Below are positions 46,760 to 56,346 of a DNA stretch of 64,000 nucleotides, one piece after another (the first letter of the stretch is position 1; every line of letters starts with the position of its first letter). Under the pieces are notes generated by a model. The model was not told the DNA's origin and ran no database searches. It was given only the letters and a program-made list of their open reading frames with translations. Origin of the DNA: DATFVA01 sp963839165 (GTDB taxonomy: Bacteria > Bacteroidota > Ignavibacteria > Ignavibacteriales > Ignavibacteriaceae); assembly GCA_963839165.1 (NCBI GenBank), contig CAWIUG010000005.1, positions 124,001 through 188,000 of the forward strand, read 5' to 3'. The position numbers and the translations under genes were made by a program.

Positions 46760-47218
46760 TCAAATGTTAGGTTTAATAATAATTTCATTAGAATATTGAG
46801 CATGTACCACTGCAGCAGGGTAGCTGTTGTATAACGCCTGGATCATTTGATTCTGCTTCTGCATCCGGTTTAAAGCTGAATTTATTTCATTCCTGTAATC
46901 AGAAACCTGCCCGAGCAGGAATAAGGAAATAACCAATAGTATGATTGAAATTCCGGCAGAAATGTATCCCCCAAGCCTGGCACTGAGCGATACACGGGGT
47001 GCAGAAATTCGATCTAGTTTGTTAAGAATGTTTTGTTCCAGCGATAACGGGAAATCAACAGATGAAAGCCTGGTCTGATTGTTCACAAGGTTCACCTTCC
47101 TCAGGTAATCGCGGGCATCAGGATTCACCGCCAGCTGTTCAAATAATATATCCTCATCACTCCGGTTTAATTCACCATCGATGTAAGAATCAATCATAAT
47201 AAATATTTTTTCATCCAT
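46760..47218 (-). CDS. Putative anti-sigma factor, membrane-anchored
   Basis: This 152-residue protein has a soluble N-terminal region (IMIDSYIDGELNRSDEDILFEQLAVNPDARDYLRKVN), like the cytoplasmic sigma-binding domain of anti-sigma factors. One transmembrane helix (about residues 87-107) and a short periplasmic part follow. There is no zinc-binding HxxxCxxC motif. Its place directly after an ECF sigma gene (10 bp) supports an anti-sigma role, with the following lipoprotein possibly modulating it. Confidence 0.78.
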   Translation of the reverse strand: MDEKIFIMIDSYIDGELNRSDEDILFEQLAVNPDARDYLRKVNLVNNQTRLSSVDFPLSLEQNILNKLDRISAPRVSLSARLGGYISAGISIILLVISLFLLGQVSDYRNEINSALNRMQKQNQMIQALYNSYPAAVVHAQYSNEIIIKPNI

Positions 47219-47228
47219 TAGTCTGCTC

Positions 47229-47744
47229 TCAATTAATGATTTTCGAAATTCTATCGATCATTTTTCTTCTAACTTTATAGAGCCTGCTTTTCACGAGGCT
47301 GACATCAATATTGATCATCTCTGAAATTTCTTTATAGGATAAACCACCGTACTCCTTTAAAAGGAAAACTTCTTTCTGTTCCGGAGGTATAAACATCAAT
47401 TCATTTTGAAGATGATTTCTGATATCATTTAATTCGAGTTGATCTTCAAGTGATTCTTCTGAACTTAGTTTAACATTAGCAATATCTTCCGGGTTGTACT
47501 TATCCATATGTATCTTCTTTTTACGGTAGTACTGGTAAATTTCATTCCTTGCGGTTGTGAAAAGCCATAATTCAGCCCTGGAAACAGATTTAAGCTTATC
47601 AATGGATTCAAAGAACTTTAGAAAAACATCCTGGACGATATCTTCGGTCATCATCCTGTCATACGTCATCTTTAGTACGAAGTTGTAGATCTTTTTCTTC
47701 GTGCGATGAAAAATATCCAGGAAAAAGTCTGTGTTATAATCCAA
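47229..47744 (-). CDS. ECF RNA polymerase sigma-70 factor
   Basis: This 171-residue sigma factor has region 2 (MTEDIVQDVFLKFFESIDKLKSVSRAELWLFTTARNEIYQYYRKKK, about residues 32-78) and region 4 (LMFIPPEQKEVFLLKEYGGLSYKEISEMINIDVSLVKSRLYKVRRKM, about 114-160). It should direct transcription of a regulon held off by the anti-sigma protein encoded next. The start is TTG, supported by GAGAGG 7 bases upstream. Confidence 0.92.
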   Translation of the reverse strand: MDYNTDFFLDIFHRTKKKIYNFVLKMTYDRMMTEDIVQDVFLKFFESIDKLKSVSRAELWLFTTARNEIYQYYRKKKIHMDKYNPEDIANVKLSSEESLEDQLELNDIRNHLQNELMFIPPEQKEVFLLKEYGGLSYKEISEMINIDVSLVKSRLYKVRRKMIDRISKIIN

Positions 47745-47900
47745 GTTGTTATCCTCTCTAAAGATAAAGATGCTTTAAAGGGAAAAATGTTTCCCGGTAT
47801 TATAAATTATATTTACCCCAAATACACAATTATCTATATTTAGGAGGTTTTGATGATTGAAGGGGGTATATTTATTTGCAGGAAAGGGGAAACGTCAGAG

Positions 47901-49775
47901 TCAGGGTAAAACTTCCTGCATAATCTGCCTGATCTTGTTAAATTCAATTATGTGAGAGGTATAAGGAACTGCCGCAATCCTGCCACCGAATCCCATATAC
48001 CTATGAACGAACATATTAAGCGAACCAGTTTGAATGTTATTCAGGACCTGAGGATTGGTTTCAACCTGATATTTTGTCAATAATTCTTTCAGGTTATCCG
48101 TAAGCTTCGATGCCATTTTCTTATAAATAAGTTCCTGTCTGATACCGTCTTTTACTGAACTGTATTTTTTCAGGAGTGAATCTGCAGTTTCCTTTACATC
48201 AACAAGTTGAAAGACTTCATATTTATTAAGTCTTTTCAATGGACCGTATACCTCGCATATACTCATTTTATCAGCTATCCTGCCGATCTCATTTGAAGTT
48301 ACCGGAAAAAAGCCTGATTCTTTTATTTCAGCATCAATTCCGGCAAGATCGAACTCATCGATAATGTCCCTGAATTTCCTTCCTTTTTCCATCTCATCAA
48401 ATACCTTTTCGAAATAAGCCAGACTGTCGGTTCTGAATTCCAGGACCCTGACCTGCTTGATACCGCTGCTGCTTTTCAGGGATTTCAGATAATAATCATA
48501 TACATCATCGTCACTTACATCTACTGAATCGAGGAACTGATTTTTATAGAGCTGAGCCAGGTAATTACTTTTCCACATCGTCAGCTGGTTTTTTACGTCG
48601 GATGAATTCTGAAGGTTCTGTCTGTACCCTTCGTTTGTTATAACCGACAGCCGGATAAAAGTCTTCAGGGCCTGGCCTAATTCAGTGTATACTTTGTGCT
48701 TATCCAAATCATTAAAAGTGAAATCATTTAGGGTAAAGTATGAGAGGAAATCAGAGAGGGAAACAGGTTTATTATCAACTTTAAACAGAGTCTTGACCAG
48801 CATCTCGTTTCCAAGACGTTCTTTAATATTATACAAAGCGGCTTCATCCAAATAAAATTTCTCATTAGAGCCGCCTTCTTTTTCAATTTGAGTCCTTTGT
48901 TCGATAAGCGCCGTTAAAGCTTCATCTGCGAATTTATAAAACAGCTCATTATCGGGTATTACAGTTATACCGGAAAGTAATTTATTTAAATAAATAGTGT
49001 ACTGTCTCTCTGTTCTTCTGTTTTTTATTATTTTTTTAACTTCATCACTAACATCCTTAGAATCTTTTTGTGTTTCCATATTTTCTTTCCCACGGAGATA
49101 AAATATCGCATAAGAATTATCAAATAATAAAGGCCGCGTGATCATCCCAGGAAGCAAGCTGTATAATTTATTCTCAAGATCCTCTTCTTTAAGATCTCCG
49201 AAATTTATCTGCTGTTGAGTCATATATATATTTTTAATCAACGGTTCAAGCGAGTCCGGTTCAATTCCTGATGAAAGCAGCTTGTAGACTGAGTCAATTG
49301 TGCTCTGGCTGCCGGATGTAATTACTTCAATATTCAGGGATTTTGAATATTTCCTCATTCCGTTCAAAATATCTTCAGGTGAGATACTTATCTTTGACAA
49401 GACTTCTTTTTTAAATAGGGCATCCCTTACATATATATCTTCTAAGGGAGAGAAGAAGAAAATAAATCTTTTGTTGTTCTCGTAACCAAGTTTTTCAGCT
49501 TGATCCGCCCATAATTTTTCGGCGATAATTGAATACAGGAAATCAAGTTTCATTGAATCAATATCAGTCTCGTCATCCGGAAAAATATGAGGTGAGAGTT
49601 CGAACCTGTATTTAAATTCCTCTGAGGAAATGTAGTTATCTCCCACCTTTGCTACAGCATCCTTGGACTGGGAGAAGGAGTATTGACCAGCAGACAAAAA
49701 GAATAAAAATAAAGGAAGTATGGTTCTAATATTGCGGATTGCAGTTTGTAGGTTGCAGTCAGTTGTCATTTTCAA
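47901..49775 (-). CDS. Parvulin/SurA-like periplasmic peptidyl-prolyl isomerase
   Basis: The protein has about 620 residues. After a signal-like segment (TILPLFLFFLSAGQYSFSQ) the mature part begins DAVAKVGDNYISSEEFKYRFE, the usual start of SurA/PpiD-type chaperones, and continues as long helical stretches with a degenerate rotamase-like domain (about 430-540). It probably helps outer-membrane proteins fold, like SurA. The open frame begins at a TTG (49775) or ATG (49769); the resulting n-region before the hydrophobic core is unusually long, so the true start may be a non-ATG codon nearer the core. Confidence 0.8.
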   Translation of the reverse strand: MKMTTDCNLQTAIRNIRTILPLFLFFLSAGQYSFSQSKDAVAKVGDNYISSEEFKYRFELSPHIFPDDETDIDSMKLDFLYSIIAEKLWADQAEKLGYENNKRFIFFFSPLEDIYVRDALFKKEVLSKISISPEDILNGMRKYSKSLNIEVITSGSQSTIDSVYKLLSSGIEPDSLEPLIKNIYMTQQQINFGDLKEEDLENKLYSLLPGMITRPLLFDNSYAIFYLRGKENMETQKDSKDVSDEVKKIIKNRRTERQYTIYLNKLLSGITVIPDNELFYKFADEALTALIEQRTQIEKEGGSNEKFYLDEAALYNIKERLGNEMLVKTLFKVDNKPVSLSDFLSYFTLNDFTFNDLDKHKVYTELGQALKTFIRLSVITNEGYRQNLQNSSDVKNQLTMWKSNYLAQLYKNQFLDSVDVSDDDVYDYYLKSLKSSSGIKQVRVLEFRTDSLAYFEKVFDEMEKGRKFRDIIDEFDLAGIDAEIKESGFFPVTSNEIGRIADKMSICEVYGPLKRLNKYEVFQLVDVKETADSLLKKYSSVKDGIRQELIYKKMASKLTDNLKELLTKYQVETNPQVLNNIQTGSLNMFVHRYMGFGGRIAAVPYTSHIIEFNKIRQIMQEVLP

Positions 49776-49872
49776 AAAATATATTTCAGTTCAGGGATTA
49801 GTATTTTTAATAAGACACTAATATAAAGGGTCTGATTTTCTTTAAGAAGGTAATTCATGGTACTTAACCGAG

Positions 49873-51102
49873 CTAGTGCGGCTTATACTTAAGTCCTAGT
49901 GCCTTAAGATAACCATCATTTACCTTACAATTTTGGAATCTTATGTTATTAAGGTAAGTTTTTAAAAGTTCATTCGACTTCTCAAACGACGGTCTGTTTT
50001 CCCTTATCTCCTTAAAAGTATTTCTGGGAAGTTCGGCAAATTCAGTTATTTTGGCATACTCGTCAGGTTCAGTGATCGAAAGAATACTCCTATCTGTATC
50101 CATACGTTTAAGAGGCCAGAAACACCATCCTATATCATTTTTTTCCATAAGCCGGTGCCATGCCGAGATCCATTCGTAGGTATTTTCACCTGATTCACCC
50201 ATCCAGATGGGGACATTATGTTTATTCCTGAAATCAACATATTCCTGTATTTCAGTCTGCGTGGTATCGCACCAGTACTTGTGAAATTCATAAACCAGGT
50301 TGGAGTCAAAAGGTTTGGAGAATGCAGAAAAATCGGTATTCCATCTTGCTCCGCCAAGGATGATTATATGATTTTTATCGGCTTCCCGTATAGCCGAGGT
50401 TATTTTTATATAAAGCGGTTCCAGGTGAACCTTAAGGTTTTCATCCTCGAAATAATGAGCAATAGGTTCATTCATCAGATCATAACCAAGTATTATTTTT
50501 CTGTCCTTATACCGCGTTGCTATCCTTTGCCAGATTTGTGTCATCAGATCCTGGGCATAATCATCGACCATCAAGAACGGAAAACCGTAGCTGTCATCTA
50601 TGTTATCACCGGTCTGTCCGCCTGGTGCACAGTGCATATCTAGTATTACATATACATTTTCCTGCTCACACCATTCTATCACCCTATCCAGCATTTCAAA
50701 CCCCGTGTTAATCCATTTATTTTCCGGTCCCTCTAATACAAATAACCTATAGTTAAATGGAAGCCTGATTGAATTAAATCCACAGTCCTTTATAAATTTT
50801 ATATCATCATGAGTATAGTAATTATCCCTGAATTCCATCCAGAAAAGTTTTGCCTTACCGGGGCCAACAAGTTCATTAACTAACTGCTCTATAAGAAGGG
50901 GAGAATTGGTTTTCTTAAACTTAAACATGTATCCTTCGGGTACAAGCCAGTTGCCGAGATTTATTCCCTTAAGATTTATGGTATTCCCGTTACCATCAAC
51001 TATTTTTTTCCCGTCTGTATGTAAGAAGTTCTGGGAGAGAAGAGCTTCAGTATTTAATAACAAAGCAAGAGATATATAAATAAGAATTTTAACATTCATC
51101 AT
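49873..51102 (-). CDS. Glycoside hydrolase family 5 enzyme
   Basis: This 409-residue TIM-barrel hydrolase has an N-terminal signal peptide (MNVKILIYISLALLLNTEALLSQ). It starts FLHTDGKKIVDGNG and keeps the GH5 landmarks: SIRLPFNYRLF, DMHCAPGGQTG, the acid/base Glu212 in DLMNEP, HKYW, and the nucleophile Glu303 in MGESGE. It is a paralogue of the GH5 domain at 61559 but lacks the carbohydrate-binding and T9SS domains, so it probably stays in the periplasm. It closes the minus-strand sugar operon. The exact substrate (a beta-glucan is likely) cannot be told. Confidence 0.92.
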   Translation of the reverse strand: MMNVKILIYISLALLLNTEALLSQNFLHTDGKKIVDGNGNTINLKGINLGNWLVPEGYMFKFKKTNSPLLIEQLVNELVGPGKAKLFWMEFRDNYYTHDDIKFIKDCGFNSIRLPFNYRLFVLEGPENKWINTGFEMLDRVIEWCEQENVYVILDMHCAPGGQTGDNIDDSYGFPFLMVDDYAQDLMTQIWQRIATRYKDRKIILGYDLMNEPIAHYFEDENLKVHLEPLYIKITSAIREADKNHIIILGGARWNTDFSAFSKPFDSNLVYEFHKYWCDTTQTEIQEYVDFRNKHNVPIWMGESGENTYEWISAWHRLMEKNDIGWCFWPLKRMDTDRSILSITEPDEYAKITEFAELPRNTFKEIRENRPSFEKSNELLKTYLNNIRFQNCKVNDGYLKALGLKYKPH

Positions 51103-51129
51103 AATTTCCGGATTAAGGGTTTATGAAAT

Positions 51130-52473
51130 CTATTGCCACATCTGCTGGAACATGTAAAAGGCTTTGCGGGGAGTCCAGTCATCCATTCCATCTCCGTTTG
51201 CATCCTGGTTTACCCTTATAAGTCCCCACCACTCCTCATTCGAATAGCCATCGGGATGTGCTCCGGTTTGGTAACCGCCGAAATCTTTGCTGTAAGGGTT
51301 ACCGGCTTTCCACCACTCATCGGTAAACTCAAAAACAGTCCCGCCTAGAACAATATCATTATTATTGATTATCTGTATCCAGTTAAGACTGTCATGCCCG
51401 GCCTGTACCCACTCGTATTCTGTTTTTGTACGGTTATCCAATGCGTCTATTCCGAATTCAGTGAAAACAACCGGCTTATCCGTTTTGGTTCTATATGTGT
51501 TCAGAGTGTTTGTGAAATTAACCTCGTAAATATTTGAGGCCCAGGCATCGATATATTTAAGCGATGCATCGTCGGCACTTTTTGAAGCATTCCCTATATT
51601 ATAAATATTGCCGTTGCTTATGCAGACCGGGTGGAATTTTTCACCCTCGATATTAAAAGCGATTACAGCAAGCTCCTGGCAGAGTGAATACCAGTAAGGA
51701 TTATCCCCATTTACATAATTTTGCTCGTTCCCGAGATTCCAGAATAAAATCCCTGGGATGTCTTTATAATCAGTTACAAAACGTATAAAGTCATTCTTTA
51801 CAGCATCCCGGTTTTCCTCAAGTGACAGATCAGTATTACCTGCCCAGAAGCCAAGTATTGTGTAGATTCCTTCCGAAGATAATTTCTGCATCAGGGTTTT
51901 AGAAGCGCCGCTGTAGGTTCTTATAGTATTGGAGTGCAGTTCTTTAAGGTATTGTATGCTTCTGTCTTCCTGTTCCTCCGTTATTGCTTTGTTGCCGATA
52001 GGGGTGGGGGAGTATGCTGCACCTTTTACAAAAAAAGGTACGTATGTCCCATCACCCTCAGGATCTATTTCCAATACTTTGTTGTTAATCCTTACCGGAC
52101 CTTTACTCAATGGCTTTTCGGAGGGAACATTATATGTTTTACTTTTGAGAATCGGATTTACTGTTGAATAGCCGTTATACGGCTTTGGTACTTCTGCGGT
52201 ATAATCTTCATAACCATAAAGTTCAACTTTGAGTGTATGCTTTCCAGGAGGGAATTCTTCCATTCGAAAGACACCCGAGGAATTTGTAAATACTCCCTCA
52301 TAAGAAGGTGCTGCTGGCAGAGTTACCTTTGCATTTTCTAATGGAACGCCTGTTGAATTCTTCACTGTTCCGGAGATAACGTCAGGACTAATATATTCCT
52401 CATTACCCGGATCATTTACACAACCTGTAAAAGTAAGAATAAGGAACAGAATTAACGACGCCAGACTTTTCAT
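51130..52473 (-). CDS. TIM-barrel glycosidase lipoprotein (GH2/clan GH-A like)
   Basis: This protein of about 447 residues has a lipobox signal (LASLILFLILTFTGC), a carboxypeptidase-regulatory-like Ig domain (about 33-95, SGTVKNSTGVPLENAKVTL), and a TIM barrel with GAAYSPTPIG, RTYSG, acid/base Glu252 in LGNEQNYV and nucleophile Glu341 in FTEFGID (numbers from the first ATG, 52479). It acts on an unknown glycan at the periplasmic or outer surface. I place the start at the second ATG (52473), which is 6 bases after AGGGG, rather than at the first, which touches it. It lies in the permease-ROK-GH5 operon. Confidence 0.88.
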   Translation of the reverse strand: MKSLASLILFLILTFTGCVNDPGNEEYISPDVISGTVKNSTGVPLENAKVTLPAAPSYEGVFTNSSGVFRMEEFPPGKHTLKVELYGYEDYTAEVPKPYNGYSTVNPILKSKTYNVPSEKPLSKGPVRINNKVLEIDPEGDGTYVPFFVKGAAYSPTPIGNKAITEEQEDRSIQYLKELHSNTIRTYSGASKTLMQKLSSEGIYTILGFWAGNTDLSLEENRDAVKNDFIRFVTDYKDIPGILFWNLGNEQNYVNGDNPYWYSLCQELAVIAFNIEGEKFHPVCISNGNIYNIGNASKSADDASLKYIDAWASNIYEVNFTNTLNTYRTKTDKPVVFTEFGIDALDNRTKTEYEWVQAGHDSLNWIQIINNNDIVLGGTVFEFTDEWWKAGNPYSKDFGGYQTGAHPDGYSNEEWWGLIRVNQDANGDGMDDWTPRKAFYMFQQMWQ

Positions 52474-52488
52474 ATGCATCCCCTGGAT

Positions 52489-53463
52489 TTATTTTAAGAT
52501 TATTTTTGTAAGCTCATTCCAGATTAAAGCACTTGCACCAAGAACTGCAGAGTTACCTTCAGGGAGTCCTGACGGAATCAGCATGACCTTATTCTTAAAT
52601 ATATTCAGCATATTCTCTTCCATGTATCTCTTAGTGGGTTTAAAAATGAGATCACCTGAAGATGCAAGTCCTCCAAACAAAATAATAGCTTCAGGACTGG
52701 TGTGGGCAACAGAATCAGCCAGTTTCAATCCGAGTATTTTTGCAGTATAATCGAAAGCCTCAAGCGCAATTTCATCCCCCGCAAGAGCAGCATCGCAAAT
52801 CATTTTTGATGTCAGATTATCAAAACTAACAAATCTGAGTTTACTGTTCTTTGCAGACAGGGATAACAGCTCAAACACAGTTCTTCTGATTCCCGATGCC
52901 GAAGCATAAGTTTCAAGGCACCCTTTTCTTCCGCATCCGCATTGTCTTCCTTCCGGGAAAACAATAGTATGTCCGATTTCTCCGGCGAAACCGTCATGAC
53001 CGTATATAAGTTCTCCATTTGCTACAATACCGCTCCCGAGTCCTGTCCCAAGCGTAATCACGATAAAATTTTTCATTCCCCTGGCAGCACCAAACTGAAG
53101 TTCACCGATTGCAGCCGCGTTAGCATCATTAGTAATTGCCGATGGCAGATCCGAATATTTTTTTACTATCTCCAGGATATTAACAGTTCCCCATCTGAGA
53201 TTTGGGGGCTCTTCAACCGTTCCCCTGTAATAATTTGCATTCGGCGCCCCAATACCAATACCCGCCAGTATATATTCAGAACTGAAATCCTTAAATTTCC
53301 ATTCAACTTTTTTAAATAATCTTTCAAAAAGGTCGCGAGGACCAGCATCTGCGTTAGTTGAAATAGTCGACTGATAAATAGCAAGACCATTTTTATCAAC
53401 AAATCCAAATGCAGTATTGGTTCCTCCGATATCTATTCCCAGTGTAACTTCAGTCTTCTCCAT
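52489..53463 (-). CDS. ROK-family sugar kinase
   Basis: This 324-residue kinase has the ATP-binding start LGIDIGGTNTAFGFVD, the sugar-site region AITNDANAAAIGE (about 115-127), and the structural zinc motif CGCGRKGCLETYASASG (about 179-195). The style fits a glucokinase-like ROK protein and not a DNA-binding repressor, since no HTH domain precedes it. It begins immediately after the permease stop (TAAATG), so import and phosphorylation of the sugar are coupled. Confidence 0.93.
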   Translation of the reverse strand: MEKTEVTLGIDIGGTNTAFGFVDKNGLAIYQSTISTNADAGPRDLFERLFKKVEWKFKDFSSEYILAGIGIGAPNANYYRGTVEEPPNLRWGTVNILEIVKKYSDLPSAITNDANAAAIGELQFGAARGMKNFIVITLGTGLGSGIVANGELIYGHDGFAGEIGHTIVFPEGRQCGCGRKGCLETYASASGIRRTVFELLSLSAKNSKLRFVSFDNLTSKMICDAALAGDEIALEAFDYTAKILGLKLADSVAHTSPEAIILFGGLASSGDLIFKPTKRYMEENMLNIFKNKVMLIPSGLPEGNSAVLGASALIWNELTKIILK

Positions 53464-54787
53464 TTAAGCAGCTTCCGCTTTCTTGTATGCAGGTATATGC
53501 CCTTTATACCCATAATATGCAATATACAGATAACAAAGTACAGGTAGGAAGAATGCATGATGGATTCCTATCGAATCGGCAAACATTCCCTGAAGTACAG
53601 GAATAATAGCCCCGCCCACTATAGCCATACATAGGATACCCGAACCTTTACCTGTATGCTTCCCGAGTCCTGCAACTCCAAGAGTAAAAATTGTCGGGAA
53701 CATAATAGAATTAAATAATCCAACCAGCAGGATCGACCACATCGCAGCCTGCCCGTTTGTTAACATTGTTGTCAGTACAAGCAAGGCGGCAACAATAGCA
53801 TTAAAACCCAGTACAACGCCAGGCTTAATTTTTCTCATAATGGCTGATCCTATAAATCTACCAACCATGGCTCCGCCCCAATAAAACGATACAAATTTAC
53901 CAGCCTCTGCTACTGACAAGTTGCCGATATTTCCCTCCCCGAGGTAATTTACAAGAAAGCTGCCGATTGCTACCTCAGCACCGACATATACAAAGATGGC
54001 AACAGCACCAAGCATCAAATGAGGATATTTCCATGCACTATTGTGCAGGTTTTCATAGTTTTCTCTGTATTCAAGATTATCACCGTTGTCAGATGTTACC
54101 GTAGGGAGTTTAAAAGAAAAATATTACTGCTGCCAGTACAAGGAGTGCCGCAGCCAGCCATAGATAGGGAACCTGTACTGCAGAAGCCTCCGACAGCTGA
54201 TATGCTGATAATTCTGAGGTACTAAGTTTGCTGATTTCTTCTGTACTTTTAATGGCGACAGAAAGGATTAGAATTGAACCGAAATAAGGAGCCACTGTTG
54301 TGCCGAGAGAATTAAACGCCTGTGTAAGGTTGAGTCGGCTTGAAGCGGTCTCAGGCTTTCCCAGAATAGTTACATATGGATTGGCAGCTACCTGGAGGAG
54401 AGTGATCCCTGACGCTAAAAGGAAAAATGCAGCAAGAAATAACGGATATGATCTTAATCCCGCAGCTGGATAAAAAGCGATACACGCTACTGCGGCAGTA
54501 ATTAACCCGATAACTATACCTTTCTTATAACCTATCTTTTCAACTATGGTGCCTGATGGAAGAGAAACGATAAAGTACGCTGCGAAAAAAACAAACTGCA
54601 CCAGCATGGCTTCGGTATAACTCAGGGTAAAGATCGCCTTTAAATGGGGAATTAAAATATCATTTAGCGCAGTTAAGAATCCCCACATAAAAAAGAGGGA
54701 GGTTAAAACAGTTAAGGGCAGGGTGTAATTAGGACCTGTTTTGATGATTACAGGCTCCTTTTCAATAACGTTGTTTAGAACACTCAT
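53464..54787 (-). CDS. Sugar MFS permease (FucP/GluP type), frameshifted in the middle
   Basis: The N-terminal half (54787-54110) has the family block MWGFLTALNDILIPHLKAIF, and the C-terminal half continues from MLGAVAIFVYVGAEVAIGSF. The frame ends after VIFFF at 54110. The linking segment (KLPTVTSDNGDN...HNSAWKYPHL) is present in the next frame, and removing one base from the A4 run at 54112-54115 joins both halves into a normal 440-residue 12-helix permease. The start has AAGGAG upstream. It is the first gene of the sugar operon and probably imports a mono- or disaccharide with protons. Confidence 0.88.
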
Positions 54788-55022
54788 CAGTTTCTCCTTG
54801 AATTCAAAGTTTCAAAATGGAAGAATACCATTAAAATATTAGCAGCTGAGTCAATTATTATGCCCCGCTAATTACCAATTTAAATTGATTCTAACAATAG
54901 GATAGCATTTTTGGTGTAGTGTAAGAGAACAACTTTTTATTATTTTAATAATTGATGATTATTAAATTGATAATTATTAAGAGACAGTCTCATTCTCGGA
55001 GACATATTAAGGAGAGAGTTTA
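54788..55022. promoter_or_regulatory. Divergent promoter region of the glycan locus
   Basis: This 235-bp AT-rich spacer separates the sugar-permease operon (left) from the sensor operon (right). It holds two tandem 15-bp direct repeats, ATTGATGATTATTAA (54951-54965) and ATTGATAATTATTAA (54966-54980), which differ at one base, and a palindrome GAGAC-A-GTCTC (54981-54991). The strong ribosome site AAGGAGAG lies at 55009-55016. I found no good -24/-12 element here on either strand. Confidence 0.6.
54951..54980. repeat. Two tandem 15-bp repeats in the divergent promoter
   Basis: ATTGAT(G/A)ATTATTAA occurs twice head to tail with a single mismatch. It also carries a nested inverted repeat, TTAATAATT (54945-54953) and AATTATTAA (54972-54980). 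The position between two divergent sugar operons fits an operator for a regulator. Confidence 0.6.
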
Positions 55023-56339
55023 TTGAAGTTTGGTAAAGTATTTTATTCAATTATTGGGGCTATTCTTGTTATTGTTTTATTGATTCTGAGCCAGGTATTT
55101 CTTTCTATTGATCTTGATAAAACCGCTGTCCCGGTTGAAAAAAAAATATATTTTGCTGATAATATCAGTAAGGCACATCTTAAAGTAATTGAGAAATTCA
55201 ATGAAAGGTATAAGGGACTTATCAGGGTAGTCCCCATCAACCTGCCTTTCGAAAAATTCAGCACAAATGAGAGGAAAGAGCTTTTTGCAAGGTATTTCAG
55301 GAGCAAGAGCGACCGTATTGATGTTTTTGCGGTAGATCAGATCTGGGTACCAAGGTTTGCAAAAATGAGTATAAACCTGGAGCACTACATCAATCCTGAA
55401 CAGAAATTGGATCTGCTTCCACAAGCCCTTAGATCATGCTCCTATCACGACAGCCTTGTTGCCCTTCCGCTATACATCGATATTTCATTAATGTATTACA
55501 GAAATGATCTGCTTAAAAAGTATCCGGATTATAATAATATCATAAAAAAGCTTAATAATTCAATTACATGGAAAGATTTCATTGATCTTTACGGGAAGGC
55601 AGGAAATTCCTCCAATCCTTTTTTTACTTTCCAGGCTGATTCATATGAAGGTCTGATCTGCTTTTTTACCGAAATGGTTGCCGGTCAGAACGCGAATTTC
55701 ATGGAGGGTGATAAAATTAATTTAAGCACTCCCGAAGCAATGAGAAGTCTTCAACTCCTCGTTGACCTTGTAAATAGGTATAAGCTTACTCCTCCTGAGG
55801 TAACACATTTTAAGGAGAATCAAAGTTATGACTATTACCTGGAGAGAAACGGCATCTTCTTAAGAGGTTGGCCCGGTTTAAGAGATAACTACGGAGAGCT
55901 TCCTGAATATAATAACATCCTTGATGAAATCAGGATGGTGCCGAATCCTCACTTCGGCAGTTTTAAGCCCGTGTCTGTTTACGGCGGCTGGAACCTGATG
56001 ATCTCGAAATTTTCCACAAAGGTACCTGAAGCTATCAGGTTCCTGAAATTCGTGGAAAGCGAAGAGGCTCAGAAAATAATGTTTGAAGATGGAGGCTACC
56101 TTCCGGTAAATGAAAAGCTTTATGCCGACAGCAGCTACGTTCAAACTTATCCGGTACTAAAATATTACAGATCTCTGCTTGAAACAGGCATTTACAGACC
56201 GTTTACAGAGAGATATACGAATATTTCTGATATCCTGTCATTCTATCTTAACCAGGCTATACGTAAGGAAATCTCTGTCAATGATGCACTTCAAAGAGCA
56301 TCAGAAAAAATAAATTCTGAAACTTTTTTATTAAAATAA
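55023..56339 (+). CDS. Extracellular sugar-binding protein (family 1), likely membrane-anchored sensor partner
   Basis: This 438-residue ABC-type substrate-binding protein has a hydrophobic N-terminus (residues 8-28) without a lipobox cysteine or clear cleavage site, so it may stay anchored. The body has sugar-binding lobes and the usual RNDLLKKYPDYNNIIKKLNNSITWKDFIDLYGKAG, GIFLRGWPGL and KFSTKVPEAIRFLKFVESEEAQKIMFEDGGYLPV blocks. No ABC permease or ATPase is nearby. The next two genes encode a histidine kinase and response regulator, so it more likely presents sugar to the kinase than feeds a transporter. The start is TTG with AAGGAG upstream. Confidence 0.88.
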   Translation: MKFGKVFYSIIGAILVIVLLILSQVFLSIDLDKTAVPVEKKIYFADNISKAHLKVIEKFNERYKGLIRVVPINLPFEKFSTNERKELFARYFRSKSDRIDVFAVDQIWVPRFAKMSINLEHYINPEQKLDLLPQALRSCSYHDSLVALPLYIDISLMYYRNDLLKKYPDYNNIIKKLNNSITWKDFIDLYGKAGNSSNPFFTFQADSYEGLICFFTEMVAGQNANFMEGDKINLSTPEAMRSLQLLVDLVNRYKLTPPEVTHFKENQSYDYYLERNGIFLRGWPGLRDNYGELPEYNNILDEIRMVPNPHFGSFKPVSVYGGWNLMISKFSTKVPEAIRFLKFVESEEAQKIMFEDGGYLPVNEKLYADSSYVQTYPVLKYYRSLLETGIYRPFTERYTNISDILSFYLNQAIRKEISVNDALQRASEKINSETFLLK

Positions 56340-56346
56340 CCGGGAT

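Noticed and set aside
54981..54991. GAGACAGTCTC palindrome as a shared operator with GGACAGTCTC near 61527
   Set aside because: The second copy is part of a hairpin stem and is not palindromic itself. Two short matches are not enough.
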